From positions 1 through 64,000 of the forward strand of contig JAGEMR010000045.1 in assembly GCA_021030915.1 (NCBI GenBank): DNA of 64,000 nucleotides. Reading direction: 5' to 3'. This DNA comes from Astrothelium macrocarpum (taxonomy: Eukaryota > Ascomycota > Dothideomycetes > Trypetheliales > Trypetheliaceae). A model generated the notes under the pieces. It saw only the letters and a list, made by a program, of their open reading frames with translations, had not been told where the DNA came from and did not search any database. Below are positions 36,940-48,320 of the stretch, in pieces (the stretch's first letter is position 1; each line of letters begins with the position of its first letter). The position numbers and the translations under genes were made by a program.

Positions 36940-37049
36940 GACGAGTACTTTGAGGAGTGTACTACGACAATGTCCAGCAAAAGGATGGATTTGACCGAAC
37001 TATGTAGTGTTGGGAGAGCTCCAAGGTGGAGTTACGATCTGCGAGGTTT

Positions 37050-37063
37050 GATATATATATAAT
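37050..37063 (-). promoter_or_regulatory. TATA-like tract of the phosphate transporter gene
   Basis: Alternating TA run (atatatatat core) about 110-125 bp upstream of the ATG at 36939, in an otherwise mixed sequence. Confidence 0.4.
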
Positions 37064-37811
37064 TCGGGCAAGAGCTAGGCAGAAAACTGGCCGGGGGATC
37101 CGAGCGCGGCTGTTTTAATGTGCTGGAGGAAGGTCCAAAAGCGATCCACTCCAGTGGTCGAGGTCTCTTAGCCTCCGTCCCAAGCGAAAGCCGTGCCTCT
37201 ACCAGGGTGCGTCTGCACGAGCACGGATGCAGCACGTTTGTGGGTAACTCTTCTTGAGTGGTTGAGGGGTTTCAAACATGCCAACCAGCAGCCCGTGTCT
37301 GCTTCGGTTTCTTCTTCCCCGGTGCGCCACTAGGTGATATGGAGGCTGCAGCTGTACCGATCAGCGCTGCTTGTTGGCTAGATTGGCGATGATTTTAGTC
37401 TTCGTGATGTAAAATATTTTCAAGGCGGGTGGGTGGGCAAGAGCAGGAGCAAATCGATAGTAGGGAAAACCTTGAGAACTGCGCTGCAGAGGTCGCAGAA
37501 GTGCTTTATATGGAAACGTGGTTCAACAAATGGTATCTAGCCTCTTTGCAATCAAATCAGGCCTTGTGCAGTGACCAGTAGGCTTCAGAGCGACACAGAG
37601 TAACATATGGTAGAATGAATTTCTTCACGTAGCACGCGTGATAGCCTCACACGGCAAGGCTTGACGAGCCAATGAGCATCGCGGCAGTGCTACGTGTGAC
37701 ATGAATACTCAGCCTTTACGAAGATGCAGGCCCCCAAAGATAATCCACAGCTCAAGTTCCCGCATCATGCTGGATGTCGAGCTTTGCTACATTCTCTGCA
37801 AATGGTGACAG

Positions 37812-38160
37812 CACGTGGAGATGCACGTGCAGTCGAATGAAAAAGTTCCGCTTATCCCAACATCGGGTCAAACGGAAGGATGACAGACGGTTTGTCTCGA
37901 TGTGATCTTCATTGTTGGCGATATTGAGATTGTGGATGAAGAAATCGACGCAAACATTCCCGCTTGCCGATGACGAGGCTGATTTGGAAGCTTCTCACGC
38001 GCGCCATCTGCTTGGCTTCCTAGTGGAAGGCCTATAACCCGGGTGCTTGGTGTCGTGGTCGGTTCGATGAGCTTGCATGGATTGGAAAGGTGAAGGTAAA
38101 GTTCAGACGAGGTGGGGGGTCGTCGAAAAGAGCCAATCAACGAAGATAGTCTTGCACGTG
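37812..38160. promoter_or_regulatory. three CACGTG boxes upstream of the phosphate transporter
   Basis: Palindromic CACGTG occurs at 37812-37817, 37824-37829 and 38155-38160. Two of them read CACGTGG, and the last CACGTGGG, the flank preferred by Pho4-type bHLH factors. They lie 870-1220 bp upstream of the transporter start; such distance is permissible but not close. Confidence 0.4.
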
Positions 38161-40064
38161 GGAGAGTAAGCGCTGCTCTGAACGGACTTCCAGAAAAACC
38201 GCGGACTGCCCCGCCACGCTTTCGCCCATGCATTTCTGTATGCAATCGCCGAAGGCCGTCATCGATGCCCTGCACCTCAAGGCAGACTCTCTACCTACGA
38301 ATCACGCAGCATCTCAAAGGTCGCCCTGGTAGGTAGAACTTGAGCCCCTATCGTGGTGAGGCTTGGTTCCGAACATGTATGTCCGCACGTCAGTTCAATG
38401 AGTTTATGCCTTTTTCTCGAACTGTTGTTGCACTGCCCATCGGAAGTTTCGCGTTGATGTGATTGCCAATAGTTGCTTTGAACAATACTTGCTCTACTAA
38501 TTCCCACGGTCACATTTTCGGCGGCTACTCACGACTATTGAACAGTGTCAGACGACTATGGCACCGGAGAACTCGCAATCCTTTGGTGTCTTTGCTTTAC
38601 GGAATTAGCAGAGCCGAAAGTGCGTCAGGGACTTGTTGCAGCCTGCAGGCTTTCTCAGTGGCTGTGAGAATTTGGGAGATGTAACCTCGTTCTAGAAAGC
38701 CGCTAGAAAAGCGCTAGAATCCTTCCCGAGGCACGCCATCAAATCCTTTGCCGGCTTCAACCTTGAGCGACAACAGGCATGAAGCAATTTCCTGCGCCTC
38801 GTTATCACAACATGGTCCATTCTGTGCACTTTGAGTCCGTTGTAGCTGTTTCAAGCACGTTGCCACCCACTTGGGACAAGGATCTCCTTTTCAAAAACCC
38901 TTTTTGCGCAGCTTGCAGCCTACAAAGAAGCAAACACTTGTTTGAGCATATACAAATCAATGCTCTGTGCGATGAAAGCATAGAGCATTCTTGACATCAG
39001 ACCGCCGGATCAAGTGTAAACCGAAACAGTCCTCCCATACGTTTGCCCTTCTCCAGAATGCACTGCCAGATTTCCACCGAGCTTTGGACCAATGAGCTTG
39101 GGAAAATAGAGACGTTGCGACTCTCACAATGTTATATTACTAAAATAATCCCTCATGCTATACACCCAGCGCTAAAATTTTTCAGTGGTATACAACCAGG
39201 GTTGTCTGCTATACAATTGGTCACAGCATGAGATTCATAAGGCAGGTCGTTTGGCGGCTCAAACGCTTGTTTGCCTGATGACGCCCGATGGCTTATTTGG
39301 TCTCTGGTTAGTTCCAGACAACACTGACGTGTCTAACTTCCATCCATTAGGGGCAAAGAAGACTCGTTTATTTTTGAATCCCTTGCAAAAGTCGGTTCTA
39401 CCACTGTCGTCATCGCTCCGAAGCTGATAAGGTGCTGCGTTAGTTTGCGTAGGTTTCTCTCGGACCAGTGACTTGCCTCCAAGGATGCCGGCTTCGTAGT
39501 CTGTCTTGCAAATAATTTGTAAATGCTCTAACGACTTCCATTGACAGAGAAACAAATTGTTTACATTACCAAATAAGTATCAACCAGTTCAATATCGCAC
39601 CTTTTTCGGACGGAAACTCTTTGATCGCTATCGTTGGTGCCTTACATCAGCTCGGCCTCGCCTTAGCGGACGAGCTTCAATGCTTCACGATGACGGCCGA
39701 AAACCCAGACATGTGAGCGGCGTAGACATGGTGACGAAACGGGCCATACGACGAGAAAATATTTGCTCATACGGAAATATTCTGGAAAGGTCAAGAGTTC
39801 CGGCGCACGATGAAGACAAGAGCCACAGATTGAGAGTGAAAAAAGGGAGAAAATACCACCGCTTTGGATACTTGCGATATCGTCCCATATTTTCTAGCAT
39901 ACAGGATTCATGTAAACGATAACTAGGGCCCTAAACACCGCAGAAGGCGCAGTGATATCTCCACTGACGACGAGATGCCAGCAGATAGTATCGCTCCATT
40001 CCAAGATGCTATGCGAGGGGTTATCTACCAGCCGAAGCGAAGCTAGCTTGAGACGTTGATCCGT

Positions 40065-42149
40065 CTAATGAATAAAAAAGCATTGCGGATCCAAGTTGTC
40101 ACTTCCTGGCGTAGATGATATTCCTTTCGCTTCGTCAGACATAGTCTGCACAGCTTCTCCATCCATAAGCCCATATACAAACGCATCGCTTACAAACTCA
40201 AAGTGCTCACCGTCCGATTCAAGTGTTGAACTATAAAGTGGGTGCAGGATCACGGGTGTCTTGCAACCGTGCAAAACGGCAAGGACATCCCCTTCTCTTA
40301 CTTTATTATTAGTTGACAAGCCAATGTATTCGTTCTGCGTGCAGAATAGAGTTCTTCCCTCTGTGAAACACTCAAGGTGCCGATCAAACATCTCTATCAG
40401 TATGGGCTTGATCTCGTTCCATTCTGTCGTATTAACAAACCTCAAAAAATTTTTAAAAGTGGCAAAATGCGGATATTGCTTTGTGAGATCGCTTCCTGGT
40501 GGTAGAAACTCAAAATCGAGGTCAAATGGTGGTATCGGCAAATCCACCATCTGTTCTATTGTAAGATTGCGAGGCATCATAGCACCATAGCTCATAGCAA
40601 GGCGCATGAGAAACCCCTCTACTAGCTGGAGAGTGATTTGGGAGCCAGAGTCAAAATTTAAGCGGAAACCAAATCGAAAGTCAAGGTCAAGAAGACAAGT
40701 ACGGAAAAGGATATTCGCGAGCGGAAGACCAGTCGGGTGAACATGAGCGAGCCCTTTAAGATAGCGGTAGTCACGATCATCATATTTGTGCTTCGCGTCT
40801 TCGATAAAGGCAATGGTTTCTGGCAGGCCTAGGGAAACGATCGAATTCGGTGACACGCGGGAGACAGTGTCAATGGATACACCTCGAAGCTTGAGGGTAG
40901 AGAATGGCGAGTGGAAGAGGTCTGACACGGGAATCTTTGGAACAGTAGAGGATGCGTGATATAGTTCCTCATGTGCCCGGTATGGTATGTGGTGATCTGC
41001 TCTTATCGTCCAATCAGGTACCCACGACGGTAGCCGTTGGCCATGGTCGTACTCATTTCTACTTGTCCGACGGCAAGCGGTCTCGTGCAGTATGTCAAGG
41101 TCGCCCGTCACCTCTATTTGAGCTCGAGCGAAAGCTACATAGACACTCACAACATCTTGAGAGTAGTCAGGCTTGGGATAGCAGTCTGTATCCCTTGCAA
41201 GACCCATCATCGCGTAAATCCGGTCCCTCGGATCCTTGCACAATAAACTTGAAGTCCACTTCAAAATCGGAAATAGGAGCGCGTTTTGCTCCTTTGCTAG
41301 CTCAAAATTAAGAAACAAAGAAAGTTTGTCCAGTCCAGATTTATTCATCATGTTCAGATGACTAGGGCTAAGTTCCCGCCTCAACAAGTCCATTTTCCTT
41401 TCCAATTGATACCAGGCTTCATCTAGCCCTTTGATGCAGTCCCAGTCGATTTGCTTGTTACCACACTGTATGTAGACCTTGCGTCCGAGTACAAGCTCTT
41501 GATAAATCCATGTGCGAGTCCAATATGGCCGACTCAGCAATTTGCCTATCGCTGTCCACGAGCGCTCGTCAAATTCCCCACCACGTATTTTCGATATCAG
41601 GTATCGACAATCCGGATTGATATGTTTCCTGCCCCATTTCCTCGCTACCTTCATTGCATGGCCGCTATCATGTGCTGTCTCGCCCAGCCATGCAAGTACG
41701 GATGTTGCGCTCTTGTATATGTACGCCATCAATCTCACTTGACAGTTTCTTTCTTCAGTATCATTTTGATTGATGCACAAAGCGTCAACCCATAGCATAA
41801 CCATTCGCGTTGATTTGCGAACATGTCGAAGTACCGACTCGAGATTGTCAGTAACTTCGACTTCGTGGTGATTGACGATGATGGATTTCGTACGGGTAGG
41901 ATCTCCCCAACAGTAAGACAGCGCCTTGAACTGTGGAGGATGATCCAGAGAAACAATTCTCAGGAAGGCTTGGACATCATCTTCAAGGTAGTACGATGGA
42001 CGAAGGCAGAGAATTCTAATTTCGCGTTTACTATAATCCAAAGGTTGATAAAGCTGCTCATTAGCTGATTTTGCCACCGTCATTCCTGATATATGCAACT
42101 TCAAGATCACCGCAAAAATGCCCTGCCAGCGATTCCTTTGAGAAGGCAT
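40065..42149 (-). CDS. HET-domain protein (heterokaryon incompatibility type)
   Basis: Single exon, 694 residues from ATG 42149; a start at 42083 (MTVAKSANEQ) is also possible and would match homologue starts better. The HET domain occupies about residues 70-220: block 1 FKALSYCWG (74-82), block 2 MLWVDALCINQ (118-128) with the following QVRLMAYIYKSA, and block 3 RPYWTRTWIYQELVLG. A short conserved KDPRDRIYAMMGLA stretch follows, common in this class. The HET fold is TIR-like and triggers cell death on incompatible fusion or other cues; which partner triggers this one cannot be told. No NACHT or repeat domain is attached. It is flanked by gene-poor sequence on both sides. Confidence 0.93.
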   Translation of the reverse strand: MPSQRNRWQGIFAVILKLHISGMTVAKSANEQLYQPLDYSKREIRILCLRPSYYLEDDVQAFLRIVSLDHPPQFKALSYCWGDPTRTKSIIVNHHEVEVTDNLESVLRHVRKSTRMVMLWVDALCINQNDTEERNCQVRLMAYIYKSATSVLAWLGETAHDSGHAMKVARKWGRKHINPDCRYLISKIRGGEFDERSWTAIGKLLSRPYWTRTWIYQELVLGRKVYIQCGNKQIDWDCIKGLDEAWYQLERKMDLLRRELSPSHLNMMNKSGLDKLSLFLNFELAKEQNALLFPILKWTSSLLCKDPRDRIYAMMGLARDTDCYPKPDYSQDVVSVYVAFARAQIEVTGDLDILHETACRRTSRNEYDHGQRLPSWVPDWTIRADHHIPYRAHEELYHASSTVPKIPVSDLFHSPFSTLKLRGVSIDTVSRVSPNSIVSLGLPETIAFIEDAKHKYDDRDYRYLKGLAHVHPTGLPLANILFRTCLLDLDFRFGFRLNFDSGSQITLQLVEGFLMRLAMSYGAMMPRNLTIEQMVDLPIPPFDLDFEFLPPGSDLTKQYPHFATFKNFLRFVNTTEWNEIKPILIEMFDRHLECFTEGRTLFCTQNEYIGLSTNNKVREGDVLAVLHGCKTPVILHPLYSSTLESDGEHFEFVSDAFVYGLMDGEAVQTMSDEAKGISSTPGSDNLDPQCFFIH

Positions 42150-43748
42150 GGTGAAGAGCGATCATGCTCTTACAACAAACTTCTGTAGGACAAGAAATGA
42201 CGAGGTTCTGGAAACTGGCGAATGCTAGACTATGCCACACATGTTTGAGTCTGTCAGCGATCGTAAGGCACTGAGCACGGAAAACTCTGTAAGCGTGACA
42301 AGAAGATGGACACTCCATCCGGTTATTTTCCTCATTCAAAAAAGCAGTGAACACCTTGCTAGATTTGGAAAAGCAAGCCTCTGAAACAGACTGCGGGTGG
42401 AATTTCCGTGTTGCAGCCTAAGTCCCGAAGGCGACGTTGGAACACTTCCTGGCCACATGAGCCATTCCGAACGTTCTTATCCCTAATGAATCTGGAGGAT
42501 GTTGTGAATACCTTGGTCTCGTCTCGCCGTCCCGGGCCTACTTCGGTAAGATGGATGAGCCTTTGCCACACGCACAAAGGATTTTCCAGCCACTGTACCG
42601 AAGAGGTGGCGAGGTATTGGCAAATAGTGCGCCACGATATAGATCAACATCGAAGGATCATGATATTTTCAAGTATCACCGGTACGGAGTAAGCGTTTAG
42701 GCAAAGATGTTACCCTGCCTACGCGTACATTGGTTGGCCCCGGCAAATGGCAAGCATGGGTTATCCATCTAAACTGGACAGCGCAGAACTTTGACAGACT
42801 GGCCGAGACAAACCGGTTCCACACCCTCATCGCAGGTTTCTAAATTTTGACCTCTGCTTTGTGCAAGGCCACGTAGCCGGCGTGTGGCTGCGAAGCCATT
42901 CGAAACACAGCTTGGCTCACAAAATGTACTCACATGTCGCGAAGAATTGTTGGACACTTCTTACACCGTCACACCCCGCATGATGCTCTAAGGATGAAAG
43001 GATGCTAGGGCGTTCCCCGGGTTCGGTGGGCTCGCAGTAGCATAAGATTTGCCAAGCGCAATTAACACTGAGCCAGTTGCTAGCAAGTGTTGAGAACAGC
43101 GGCTATTGACCACTCCCTTGCATCTCAACACCGACGAAAAGGCTGGTAAACGCCTGTGGCGGGTTCTGTGGCAAGCTTCGAGACCGGGAGTGCCTGGCGC
43201 CGGCGCCTCAAATAGAGTGTGGGTGATGGGGCTTCTGCGAATGCAACGCCTAATGCAGGGGCAAGCTCATCGATCTGCTTGGTGGCTGGACGATGCGTGA
43301 CGCTGGTTGGCCGAGAGACCCGGGAAGGCTGCGGGAACCAAAGCAACACAGAGTGCAAGAGCCGTCGCCCAGCCGTTTTCCTGCAACCGAACGGTTTAGC
43401 GTCAAAGCTTGCGCCAGAAGCTTGTTTGGGCGAAATGGAAGGATGTTCCCTTGCTCAAAAACCTCTGTCACCCTCCTTTTTCTTGCCTTTTCTCCTTTCC
43501 CTTCACCCTTTTCTTCCACCACAAATAGCTCCATTCTTTCAGAGCATCTCTCGATCCATCGCTCGCGAATTGTACACCAATTCAATCACATTCGCTACAA
43601 CGGATACTACTACTACTACTTAATCACCATCTCCATCTAATCCACGCGTCGACCTCTTTTTCACGCGCACCCAACCGAAAAAACCCACACAAACACCTCT
43701 ACATTCCAAAACCTCCCAAAACAAAAAACAACACCAACCCCATCCAAA
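42150..43748. other. intergenic
   Basis: 5' region of the HET gene and of the GPI-anchored protein gene (divergent). No supported gene. A pyrimidine-rich tract lies at 43466-43530. Confidence 0.4.
43466..43530 (+). promoter_or_regulatory. pyrimidine-rich promoter tract
   Basis: Long C/T-rich stretch about 220-280 bp before the ATG at 43749. CT-rich tracts of this kind precede strongly expressed genes in filamentous fungi. Confidence 0.35.
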
Positions 43749-44399
43749 ATGCGCTTCTCAACCACCACCCTCGCCCTCCTCGCCACCACCGCCTCCGCCC
43801 AAGTCGTCTCCCAAATCTCCGACGGCCAGCCCCAAGCGCCCGCGCCAGCGACCTCCGTCCCCTCCGCCGCGACCTCTGTCGCCGTGTCCGTCGCCAGCTC
43901 GTCCGCTGCCGCCGGCACCACCTCGGTCGCGACCACGCCCGCAGCGGCCTCCACGCCCGTCGCCGGCAGCAGCAGCAGCGCCGCCGCGGGCACCAGCAGC
44001 GTCGTCGTGCCCATCCCGTCCAGCGCCGCGTCCTCGCTGTCGTCGGTCGTCGTGTCGGCGTCCAGCGCCGCGTCGTCTGCCGTGTCGGTCGCGTCGTCGG
44101 TCGCGTCGTCAGCCGCTGCGTCGGTTACTGCCGTCCCGCCTGCTGCGTCGGCCCCGGCTCCCGCTCCCGCTGCGGGGAATACCACTGTTGTGCCGTCTGG
44201 ATCTGCGGGCAACAGCACTGCGAGCAGCAAGCCGTCTTCTGGTGGCGCGTCGTCTACGGGCTTCAGTGGTGCGACGGGAACTTCGTCTGGGTCTGGTGCG
44301 GCGTCCAGCACGCCTGCTGCGAAAGGAAGTGATGCCAGTGCTTTGGTGGTGGGTAATGGGTTGTTGGCTGTCTTGTTGGCGGCTATGCTTATGCTCTGA
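43749..44399 (+). CDS. GPI-anchored Ser/Ala-rich cell wall protein
   Basis: Single exon, 216 residues. Signal peptide MRFSTTTLALLATTASA with cleavage before QVVSQISDGQ. The mature part is almost entirely Ser, Ala, Val, Thr and Pro (SSAA, SVASS repeats), a substrate for dense O-mannosylation, with two NxT/S sites. The end is a hydrophobic tail (GLLAVLLAAMLML) after a small-residue omega-site region, as in GPI-anchored proteins. QVVSQISDGQ after the signal cleavage site is a start shared by many small fungal GPI proteins of unknown function. Codons are strongly G/C-ending. A long frame on the opposite strand is a by-product of the repetitive composition. Confidence 0.88.
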   Translation: MRFSTTTLALLATTASAQVVSQISDGQPQAPAPATSVPSAATSVAVSVASSSAAAGTTSVATTPAAASTPVAGSSSSAAAGTSSVVVPIPSSAASSLSSVVVSASSAASSAVSVASSVASSAAASVTAVPPAASAPAPAPAAGNTTVVPSGSAGNSTASSKPSSGGASSTGFSGATGTSSGSGAASSTPAAKGSDASALVVGNGLLAVLLAAMLML

Positions 44400-44921
44400 G
44401 TTGTTGAGGATTGGTTTCGAGCGGGAAGGGGAATGGAGGACAGGTTTATGGTAACATGATCATGGTGGGATAGCTGCCAATGACGGCTTTGCATTCGACT
44501 TCTGATGATGGCGTGGGGTAGTGGAGGAATTAATGAAGAGAGAGACTGGCTGGATACAACTAGTTTGCTTGAACGGGCAGGCGGTGGTTAACTTTACATG
44601 CAAGCATACATGACTACCTTGCTTTCATTCGGCTATTCAGCAGTGTATTAATTCTGAGGTACTCTTGCTGGTGCCTAGCTTTACAGCATTTAATGTAAAT
44701 GAGAATTTCAACAATGAAACAGACCTTTTGTTATCATGTATACCGTGCACAATGCACGTTGACTTCGTTTGTCCGATCTATCATCCTAATCGAAGAAGGT
44801 CAACGGCAATAGCCTTGCATTCTTTAAGATAAAGTCTATGGACCAGAAAAAGCTCCTCTGAATCTTAATCGCTCGTGCTTAACTATGGACTGGGGTTTTC
44901 CTCAAGCCCACATTCAATCGT
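44400..44921. other. intergenic between convergent genes
   Basis: 3' regions of the GPI protein gene (plus) and the NUFIP1-like gene (minus); nothing else seen. Confidence 0.4.
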
Positions 44922-46498
44922 TTAGTCAACCTCCTCAGCCTGGTTGAAAAATCCAATGCCTCCCAGGTATTTGATGACATTCACCGTCATCTCTTCATTC
45001 TCTTTCTTTTCCTGTTGCTGGAGCTATGGCGGGATCAGCAATGGTATTCAGAAAGCAAACGGATAGCATAGATATACACTTACCCGTTGCGTCAACGTCA
45101 TTTTACGTGGAGCTTTCTTATTGTCATACTTCTTCTTCTCCGCTTCGTTCTTCCATTCACTTTCGCGCTGAGCTTCTGAACGCTCGTGCTTGAACCTGCA
45201 ACGACGACCATATTTACATGTTCCATGGGTGCTATAGAAGCGGCATAAATTCATGCCTTGATCATTCTTTGTTACTGTCTGCTCTGGCGAGGCTGTCTTG
45301 AGCTTCGAAGGTTCCTGGTCCGGGCCAGAGTCGCTGGAAGTGTCGGAAGAATCTGAGTCCTCGTTTGTGGATGTATCGTCTGAAGATGAGGAATTTGACG
45401 CATATCCCACCATTCCTGGAAGCACTTGTGAGGTGTCAACTGGTGAAGTTGTATCCGTCGCAACTTTCGTGTGCATTTGTTTCGCTGCTGTCATACGCTG
45501 TTCTCGACGTTCGCGAGCTGCACGTTCCTTCTCTTCTATCCTCGCCTTAGTCGGCCAGCGCTTCTTACGTTCAGCAATCCATTCTGAAATTGCAGCCGAT
45601 GAGTCGAGATGTGACATCCGACCCTTGTACTCGAACTTCAATCTAGCAAACACTCAGTCTCACTGCATACCGAAAAACGGGGTACTACTTACTCGGCACC
45701 AGTATCAACGTATTGAGCTTCCTCATCAATGTCCTGGTCGCTTTCTTCGTGCTCTTCTTTGGCTGGCGTGAGACCCAATTGATTGGAGCTTCGTTGTTTC
45801 TTGTTTCTGCGCTTGCCAAAACTATCTTGCGCTGAGGGTATGCTGACTGGTTTCTGGGGGAGATTGATACCAAAACTTGGGACGGCAGGTGCAATTTCAG
45901 GGCCAGGGGGCTTTGCTTCATTTGGTTGATTGAAGTGCCCATACTTTCTCTTGCCAGATGTGCCAGAGTAATGATTGTTGAGTTGCTGAAAAGGACGGTT
46001 TGGAGAGGAATATGAATGATACGGTCCTCCATGAGAGCCAAGACCACCCATATTGCTTGGTAGTGGCTGATTGTAGGTACTCATTGTGTGAAAGTTGGAG
46101 TTGATAGAGGTGTTGTAATATTGCTGCTGAAGGGGAGACGAATGCGAAGAAAAAGCAGGGTTATATTGGGGGTATTGCTGCCCTTGAAGAGGATTGACGG
46201 CAGGATGGGGCAAGGCATGATAGGCAGACTGAGAATTTGCTACTTGAGATGGAGCTAATTGATTTTGCCATTGAGGATATGGGCGTAGGGAGTGGCCGTC
46301 TTGAGCTTGCGTCTGATGGAGACCACCAGTATTGCGCTGTCCTCTGCCAGAGCCGCCACGAAAGCCGCTTCTGCCCCGAGCACGTAATGAAGCCCTTGCA
46401 CCTCGTCCTCCGCGGGAGTCATTGGTGGCGTTCTGATTCTGAGCGGCTGACTGGGGGTTTGGTGGCGGAGCGGGAGGTGGTGGAAATGAAAAGTTCAT
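44922..46498 (-). CDS. NUFIP1-like protein with CCCH zinc finger
   Basis: Exons 46498-45693, 45642-45084 and 45023-44922, 488 residues; introns of 50 and 60 nt keep frame. The N-terminus starts with a poly-Pro run, then an RGG-like Arg/Gly-rich part and a Gln/Asn/Tyr/Pro-rich low-complexity region. At about 269-308 lies the conserved NUFIP1 (PEP) motif, KFEYKGRMSHLDSSAAISEW, which in yeast Rsa1 and human NUFIP1 binds Snu13/15.5K during box C/D snoRNP assembly. A CCCH zinc finger follows at about 402-421 (C-x8-C-x5-C-x3-H: CRFYSTHGTC to CRFKH). The last exon adds a conserved charged helix. A nuclear role in snoRNP assembly is likely. Its 5' end faces rpc25. Confidence 0.88.
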
Positions 46499-46959
46499 GG
46501 CGTGGATTTGTTTCTCCAATGAGAAAGTTTGTCCTACCTCGGATACGCGTATTGCTTGTTCGCACGACCGTAAGGAAGACAGTCGCTTGGATCCTTTATT
46601 GAGGATCAGCGGTCTCGCATTCTGCAGTCAATGCGGGCAACAGAGTTTGTTGATTGAATAGAGGAGCGTGGGAGGTGCATCAAGCTTTGGGTAAAGTTTA
46701 CGCGCCCCTGCTGATCGAGCGATCCTTGCCCGGCAAAACTTCCCTCTACTACCCACCAACCAGTCGTCTATAGACAGCTCGGAAGCCTGCTAACCCTGGT
46801 GTATTTGTTCAATGAGCAGACGTCTTCATTGAGTTCGCGCGCATTCCCATCTCGACTTTGTACTCAATTCCGTCTCTGGTCTCTTGACAAGATTGGTCAA
46901 AGAGTAGCCCTATCTGCACTGCTGCGAGAAATTGTGTTCAGAACTTGCACCTTCATGCA
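46499..46959. promoter_or_regulatory. divergent promoter region, NUFIP1-like gene and rpc25
   Basis: 460 bp between two start codons on opposite strands; both genes serve RNA production machinery. No TATA box is obvious. Confidence 0.5.
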
Positions 46960-47964
46960 ATGTTCAATGTTGTAAGTACAAGCAAAGCAAAAATAAACAG
47001 CCCAATCTCAGACGGTTGACTATTTGTGTTACTTCTTTCAGGTTACCATCGAAGATCTGGTCCAGATCAAACCAGAAGATTTCGACAAGCCGAGCGGTCT
47101 TGCCATTCAAGACGCCATCAATGAGAAATATGCTAACAAGGTAACCCATGATTATAGCAAGTAAATATTCAAGATCTCATTTCGATGTCCAGGTCGTGCA
47201 CGGAGTTGGCCTTTGCATATCAATGTGGGGCTTGAACAAGGCTTCTGAGGGTCAGATTGGCAATGGAACTGGGCTTATCAATATCAATGGTAAGCATAGT
47301 TACTTAAAAAAAAAAAAAGGCACTTTGTGTTTATTTCGTGGTTGCTAACTTTGGATTTGTAGTTGAATTCGAAATGGTTGTTTTCCGGCCTTTCAAAGGC
47401 GAGGTGATACAAGGTCAAATCAGACGCAACGTCAAAGAAATTGGTATTCAGAGTAAGTCTGCAGTAGTTGCGCAGATTCTCACAACCTAACTAGTATTTT
47501 TTAGTCTCTATGGACTTCTTTGAAGATATTTGGGTGCCGTACCAAACTGGTCTCCCGAAACCATCAATGTTGTACGCAACTCCGTTACCGCTTAACCCAA
47601 ACACTGCTCATGAGCTAACGAGAGACGGCAGTGACGAGACTGAACAAATATGGGCTTGGCAGCAAGAAGGTGGTGAGACATTTTATTATGACAATAACGA
47701 GCAAGTGCGCTTCCGCGTTGAGAAAGAAATTTGGAATGACTTGACACCCACGAAACCACTGGGGCCAACCTCAAACGGGCAGCCTCAGGAACCAGCTTCT
47801 AGGGCGCCATATATTATAGTCGTAAGTAGTCTAGCGGGCTTCGCACACTACCGAAAACTAATGTTTTTCAGGCATCAATGGCTGAGGGTACCCTTGGCCT
47901 CAATTCCTGGTATGACGTTACAGATCCAAACCAAGAAGGGGGGAATGAAGAGGAGCAAATGTAG
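46960..47964 (+). CDS. rpc25: RNA polymerase III subunit Rpc25 (C8)
   Basis: Six exons: 46960-46971, 47042-47140, 47193-47289, 47363-47452, 47505-47821 and 47872-47964, 235 residues. The first coding exon is 12 nt (MFNV), followed by VTIEDLVQI. Family marks are the N-terminal RPB7-like fold with KYANKVV..VGLCISMW, FRPFKGEV at the domain junction, the S1/OB-type second domain starting MDFFEDIWVP, and the C-terminal LGLNSWYD. Yeast Rpc25 pairs with Rpc17 in the stalk that helps initiation at tRNA and 5S genes. The protein is a little longer than the yeast one because of an insert in the S1 domain (HELTRDGSDETEQIW region). Confidence 0.93.
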
Positions 47965-48320
47965 AATATTGTATAGGTTTTTCAAAACTCAATTGAAATG
48001 CTTTCATAACTTCATGGAGCAACCCTGAACGTATTGAGGCCGAGAGCCACCACGTAGAAATCTTTGCATTCTGTTTCTAAATGGCCAAGATTGAAAAAGT
48101 AGAAACATTACTTTTAGCTACGCCGAGCCAGGACATATGTTTTTTTGAGTCAGACTCATGATTCTAATGCTTCCGCCCTTGCTTGGTGGCGTTGCCGGCA
48201 TTTCTGTTGCCTAAAATCTGTACGACGTACCCAGGGTGCTTTCATGAATATATAAAGTCATTCGTCTACTCATCGAGCTTCGGAAACGATTACTTCAGAT
48301 CACAGCAACACATTTGCAAA
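47965..48320. other. intergenic
   Basis: Spacer between two plus-strand genes; nothing recognised. Confidence 0.4.

Larger units (their letters stand above)
36940..40064. other. 3.1-kb gene-poor interval
   Basis: Besides the possible regulatory sites listed separately, only short frames are present, on both strands, with no recognisable content. Frames at 39259-39555 (minus) and 39557-39922 (plus) are open but unsupported. Confidence 0.4.

Noticed and set aside
43661..44494. 277-codon open frame opposite the GPI-anchored protein gene
   Set aside because: Its Ala/Asp/Thr-rich sequence is the mirror of Ser/Ala/Val codons; the plus strand has signal peptide and GPI tail.
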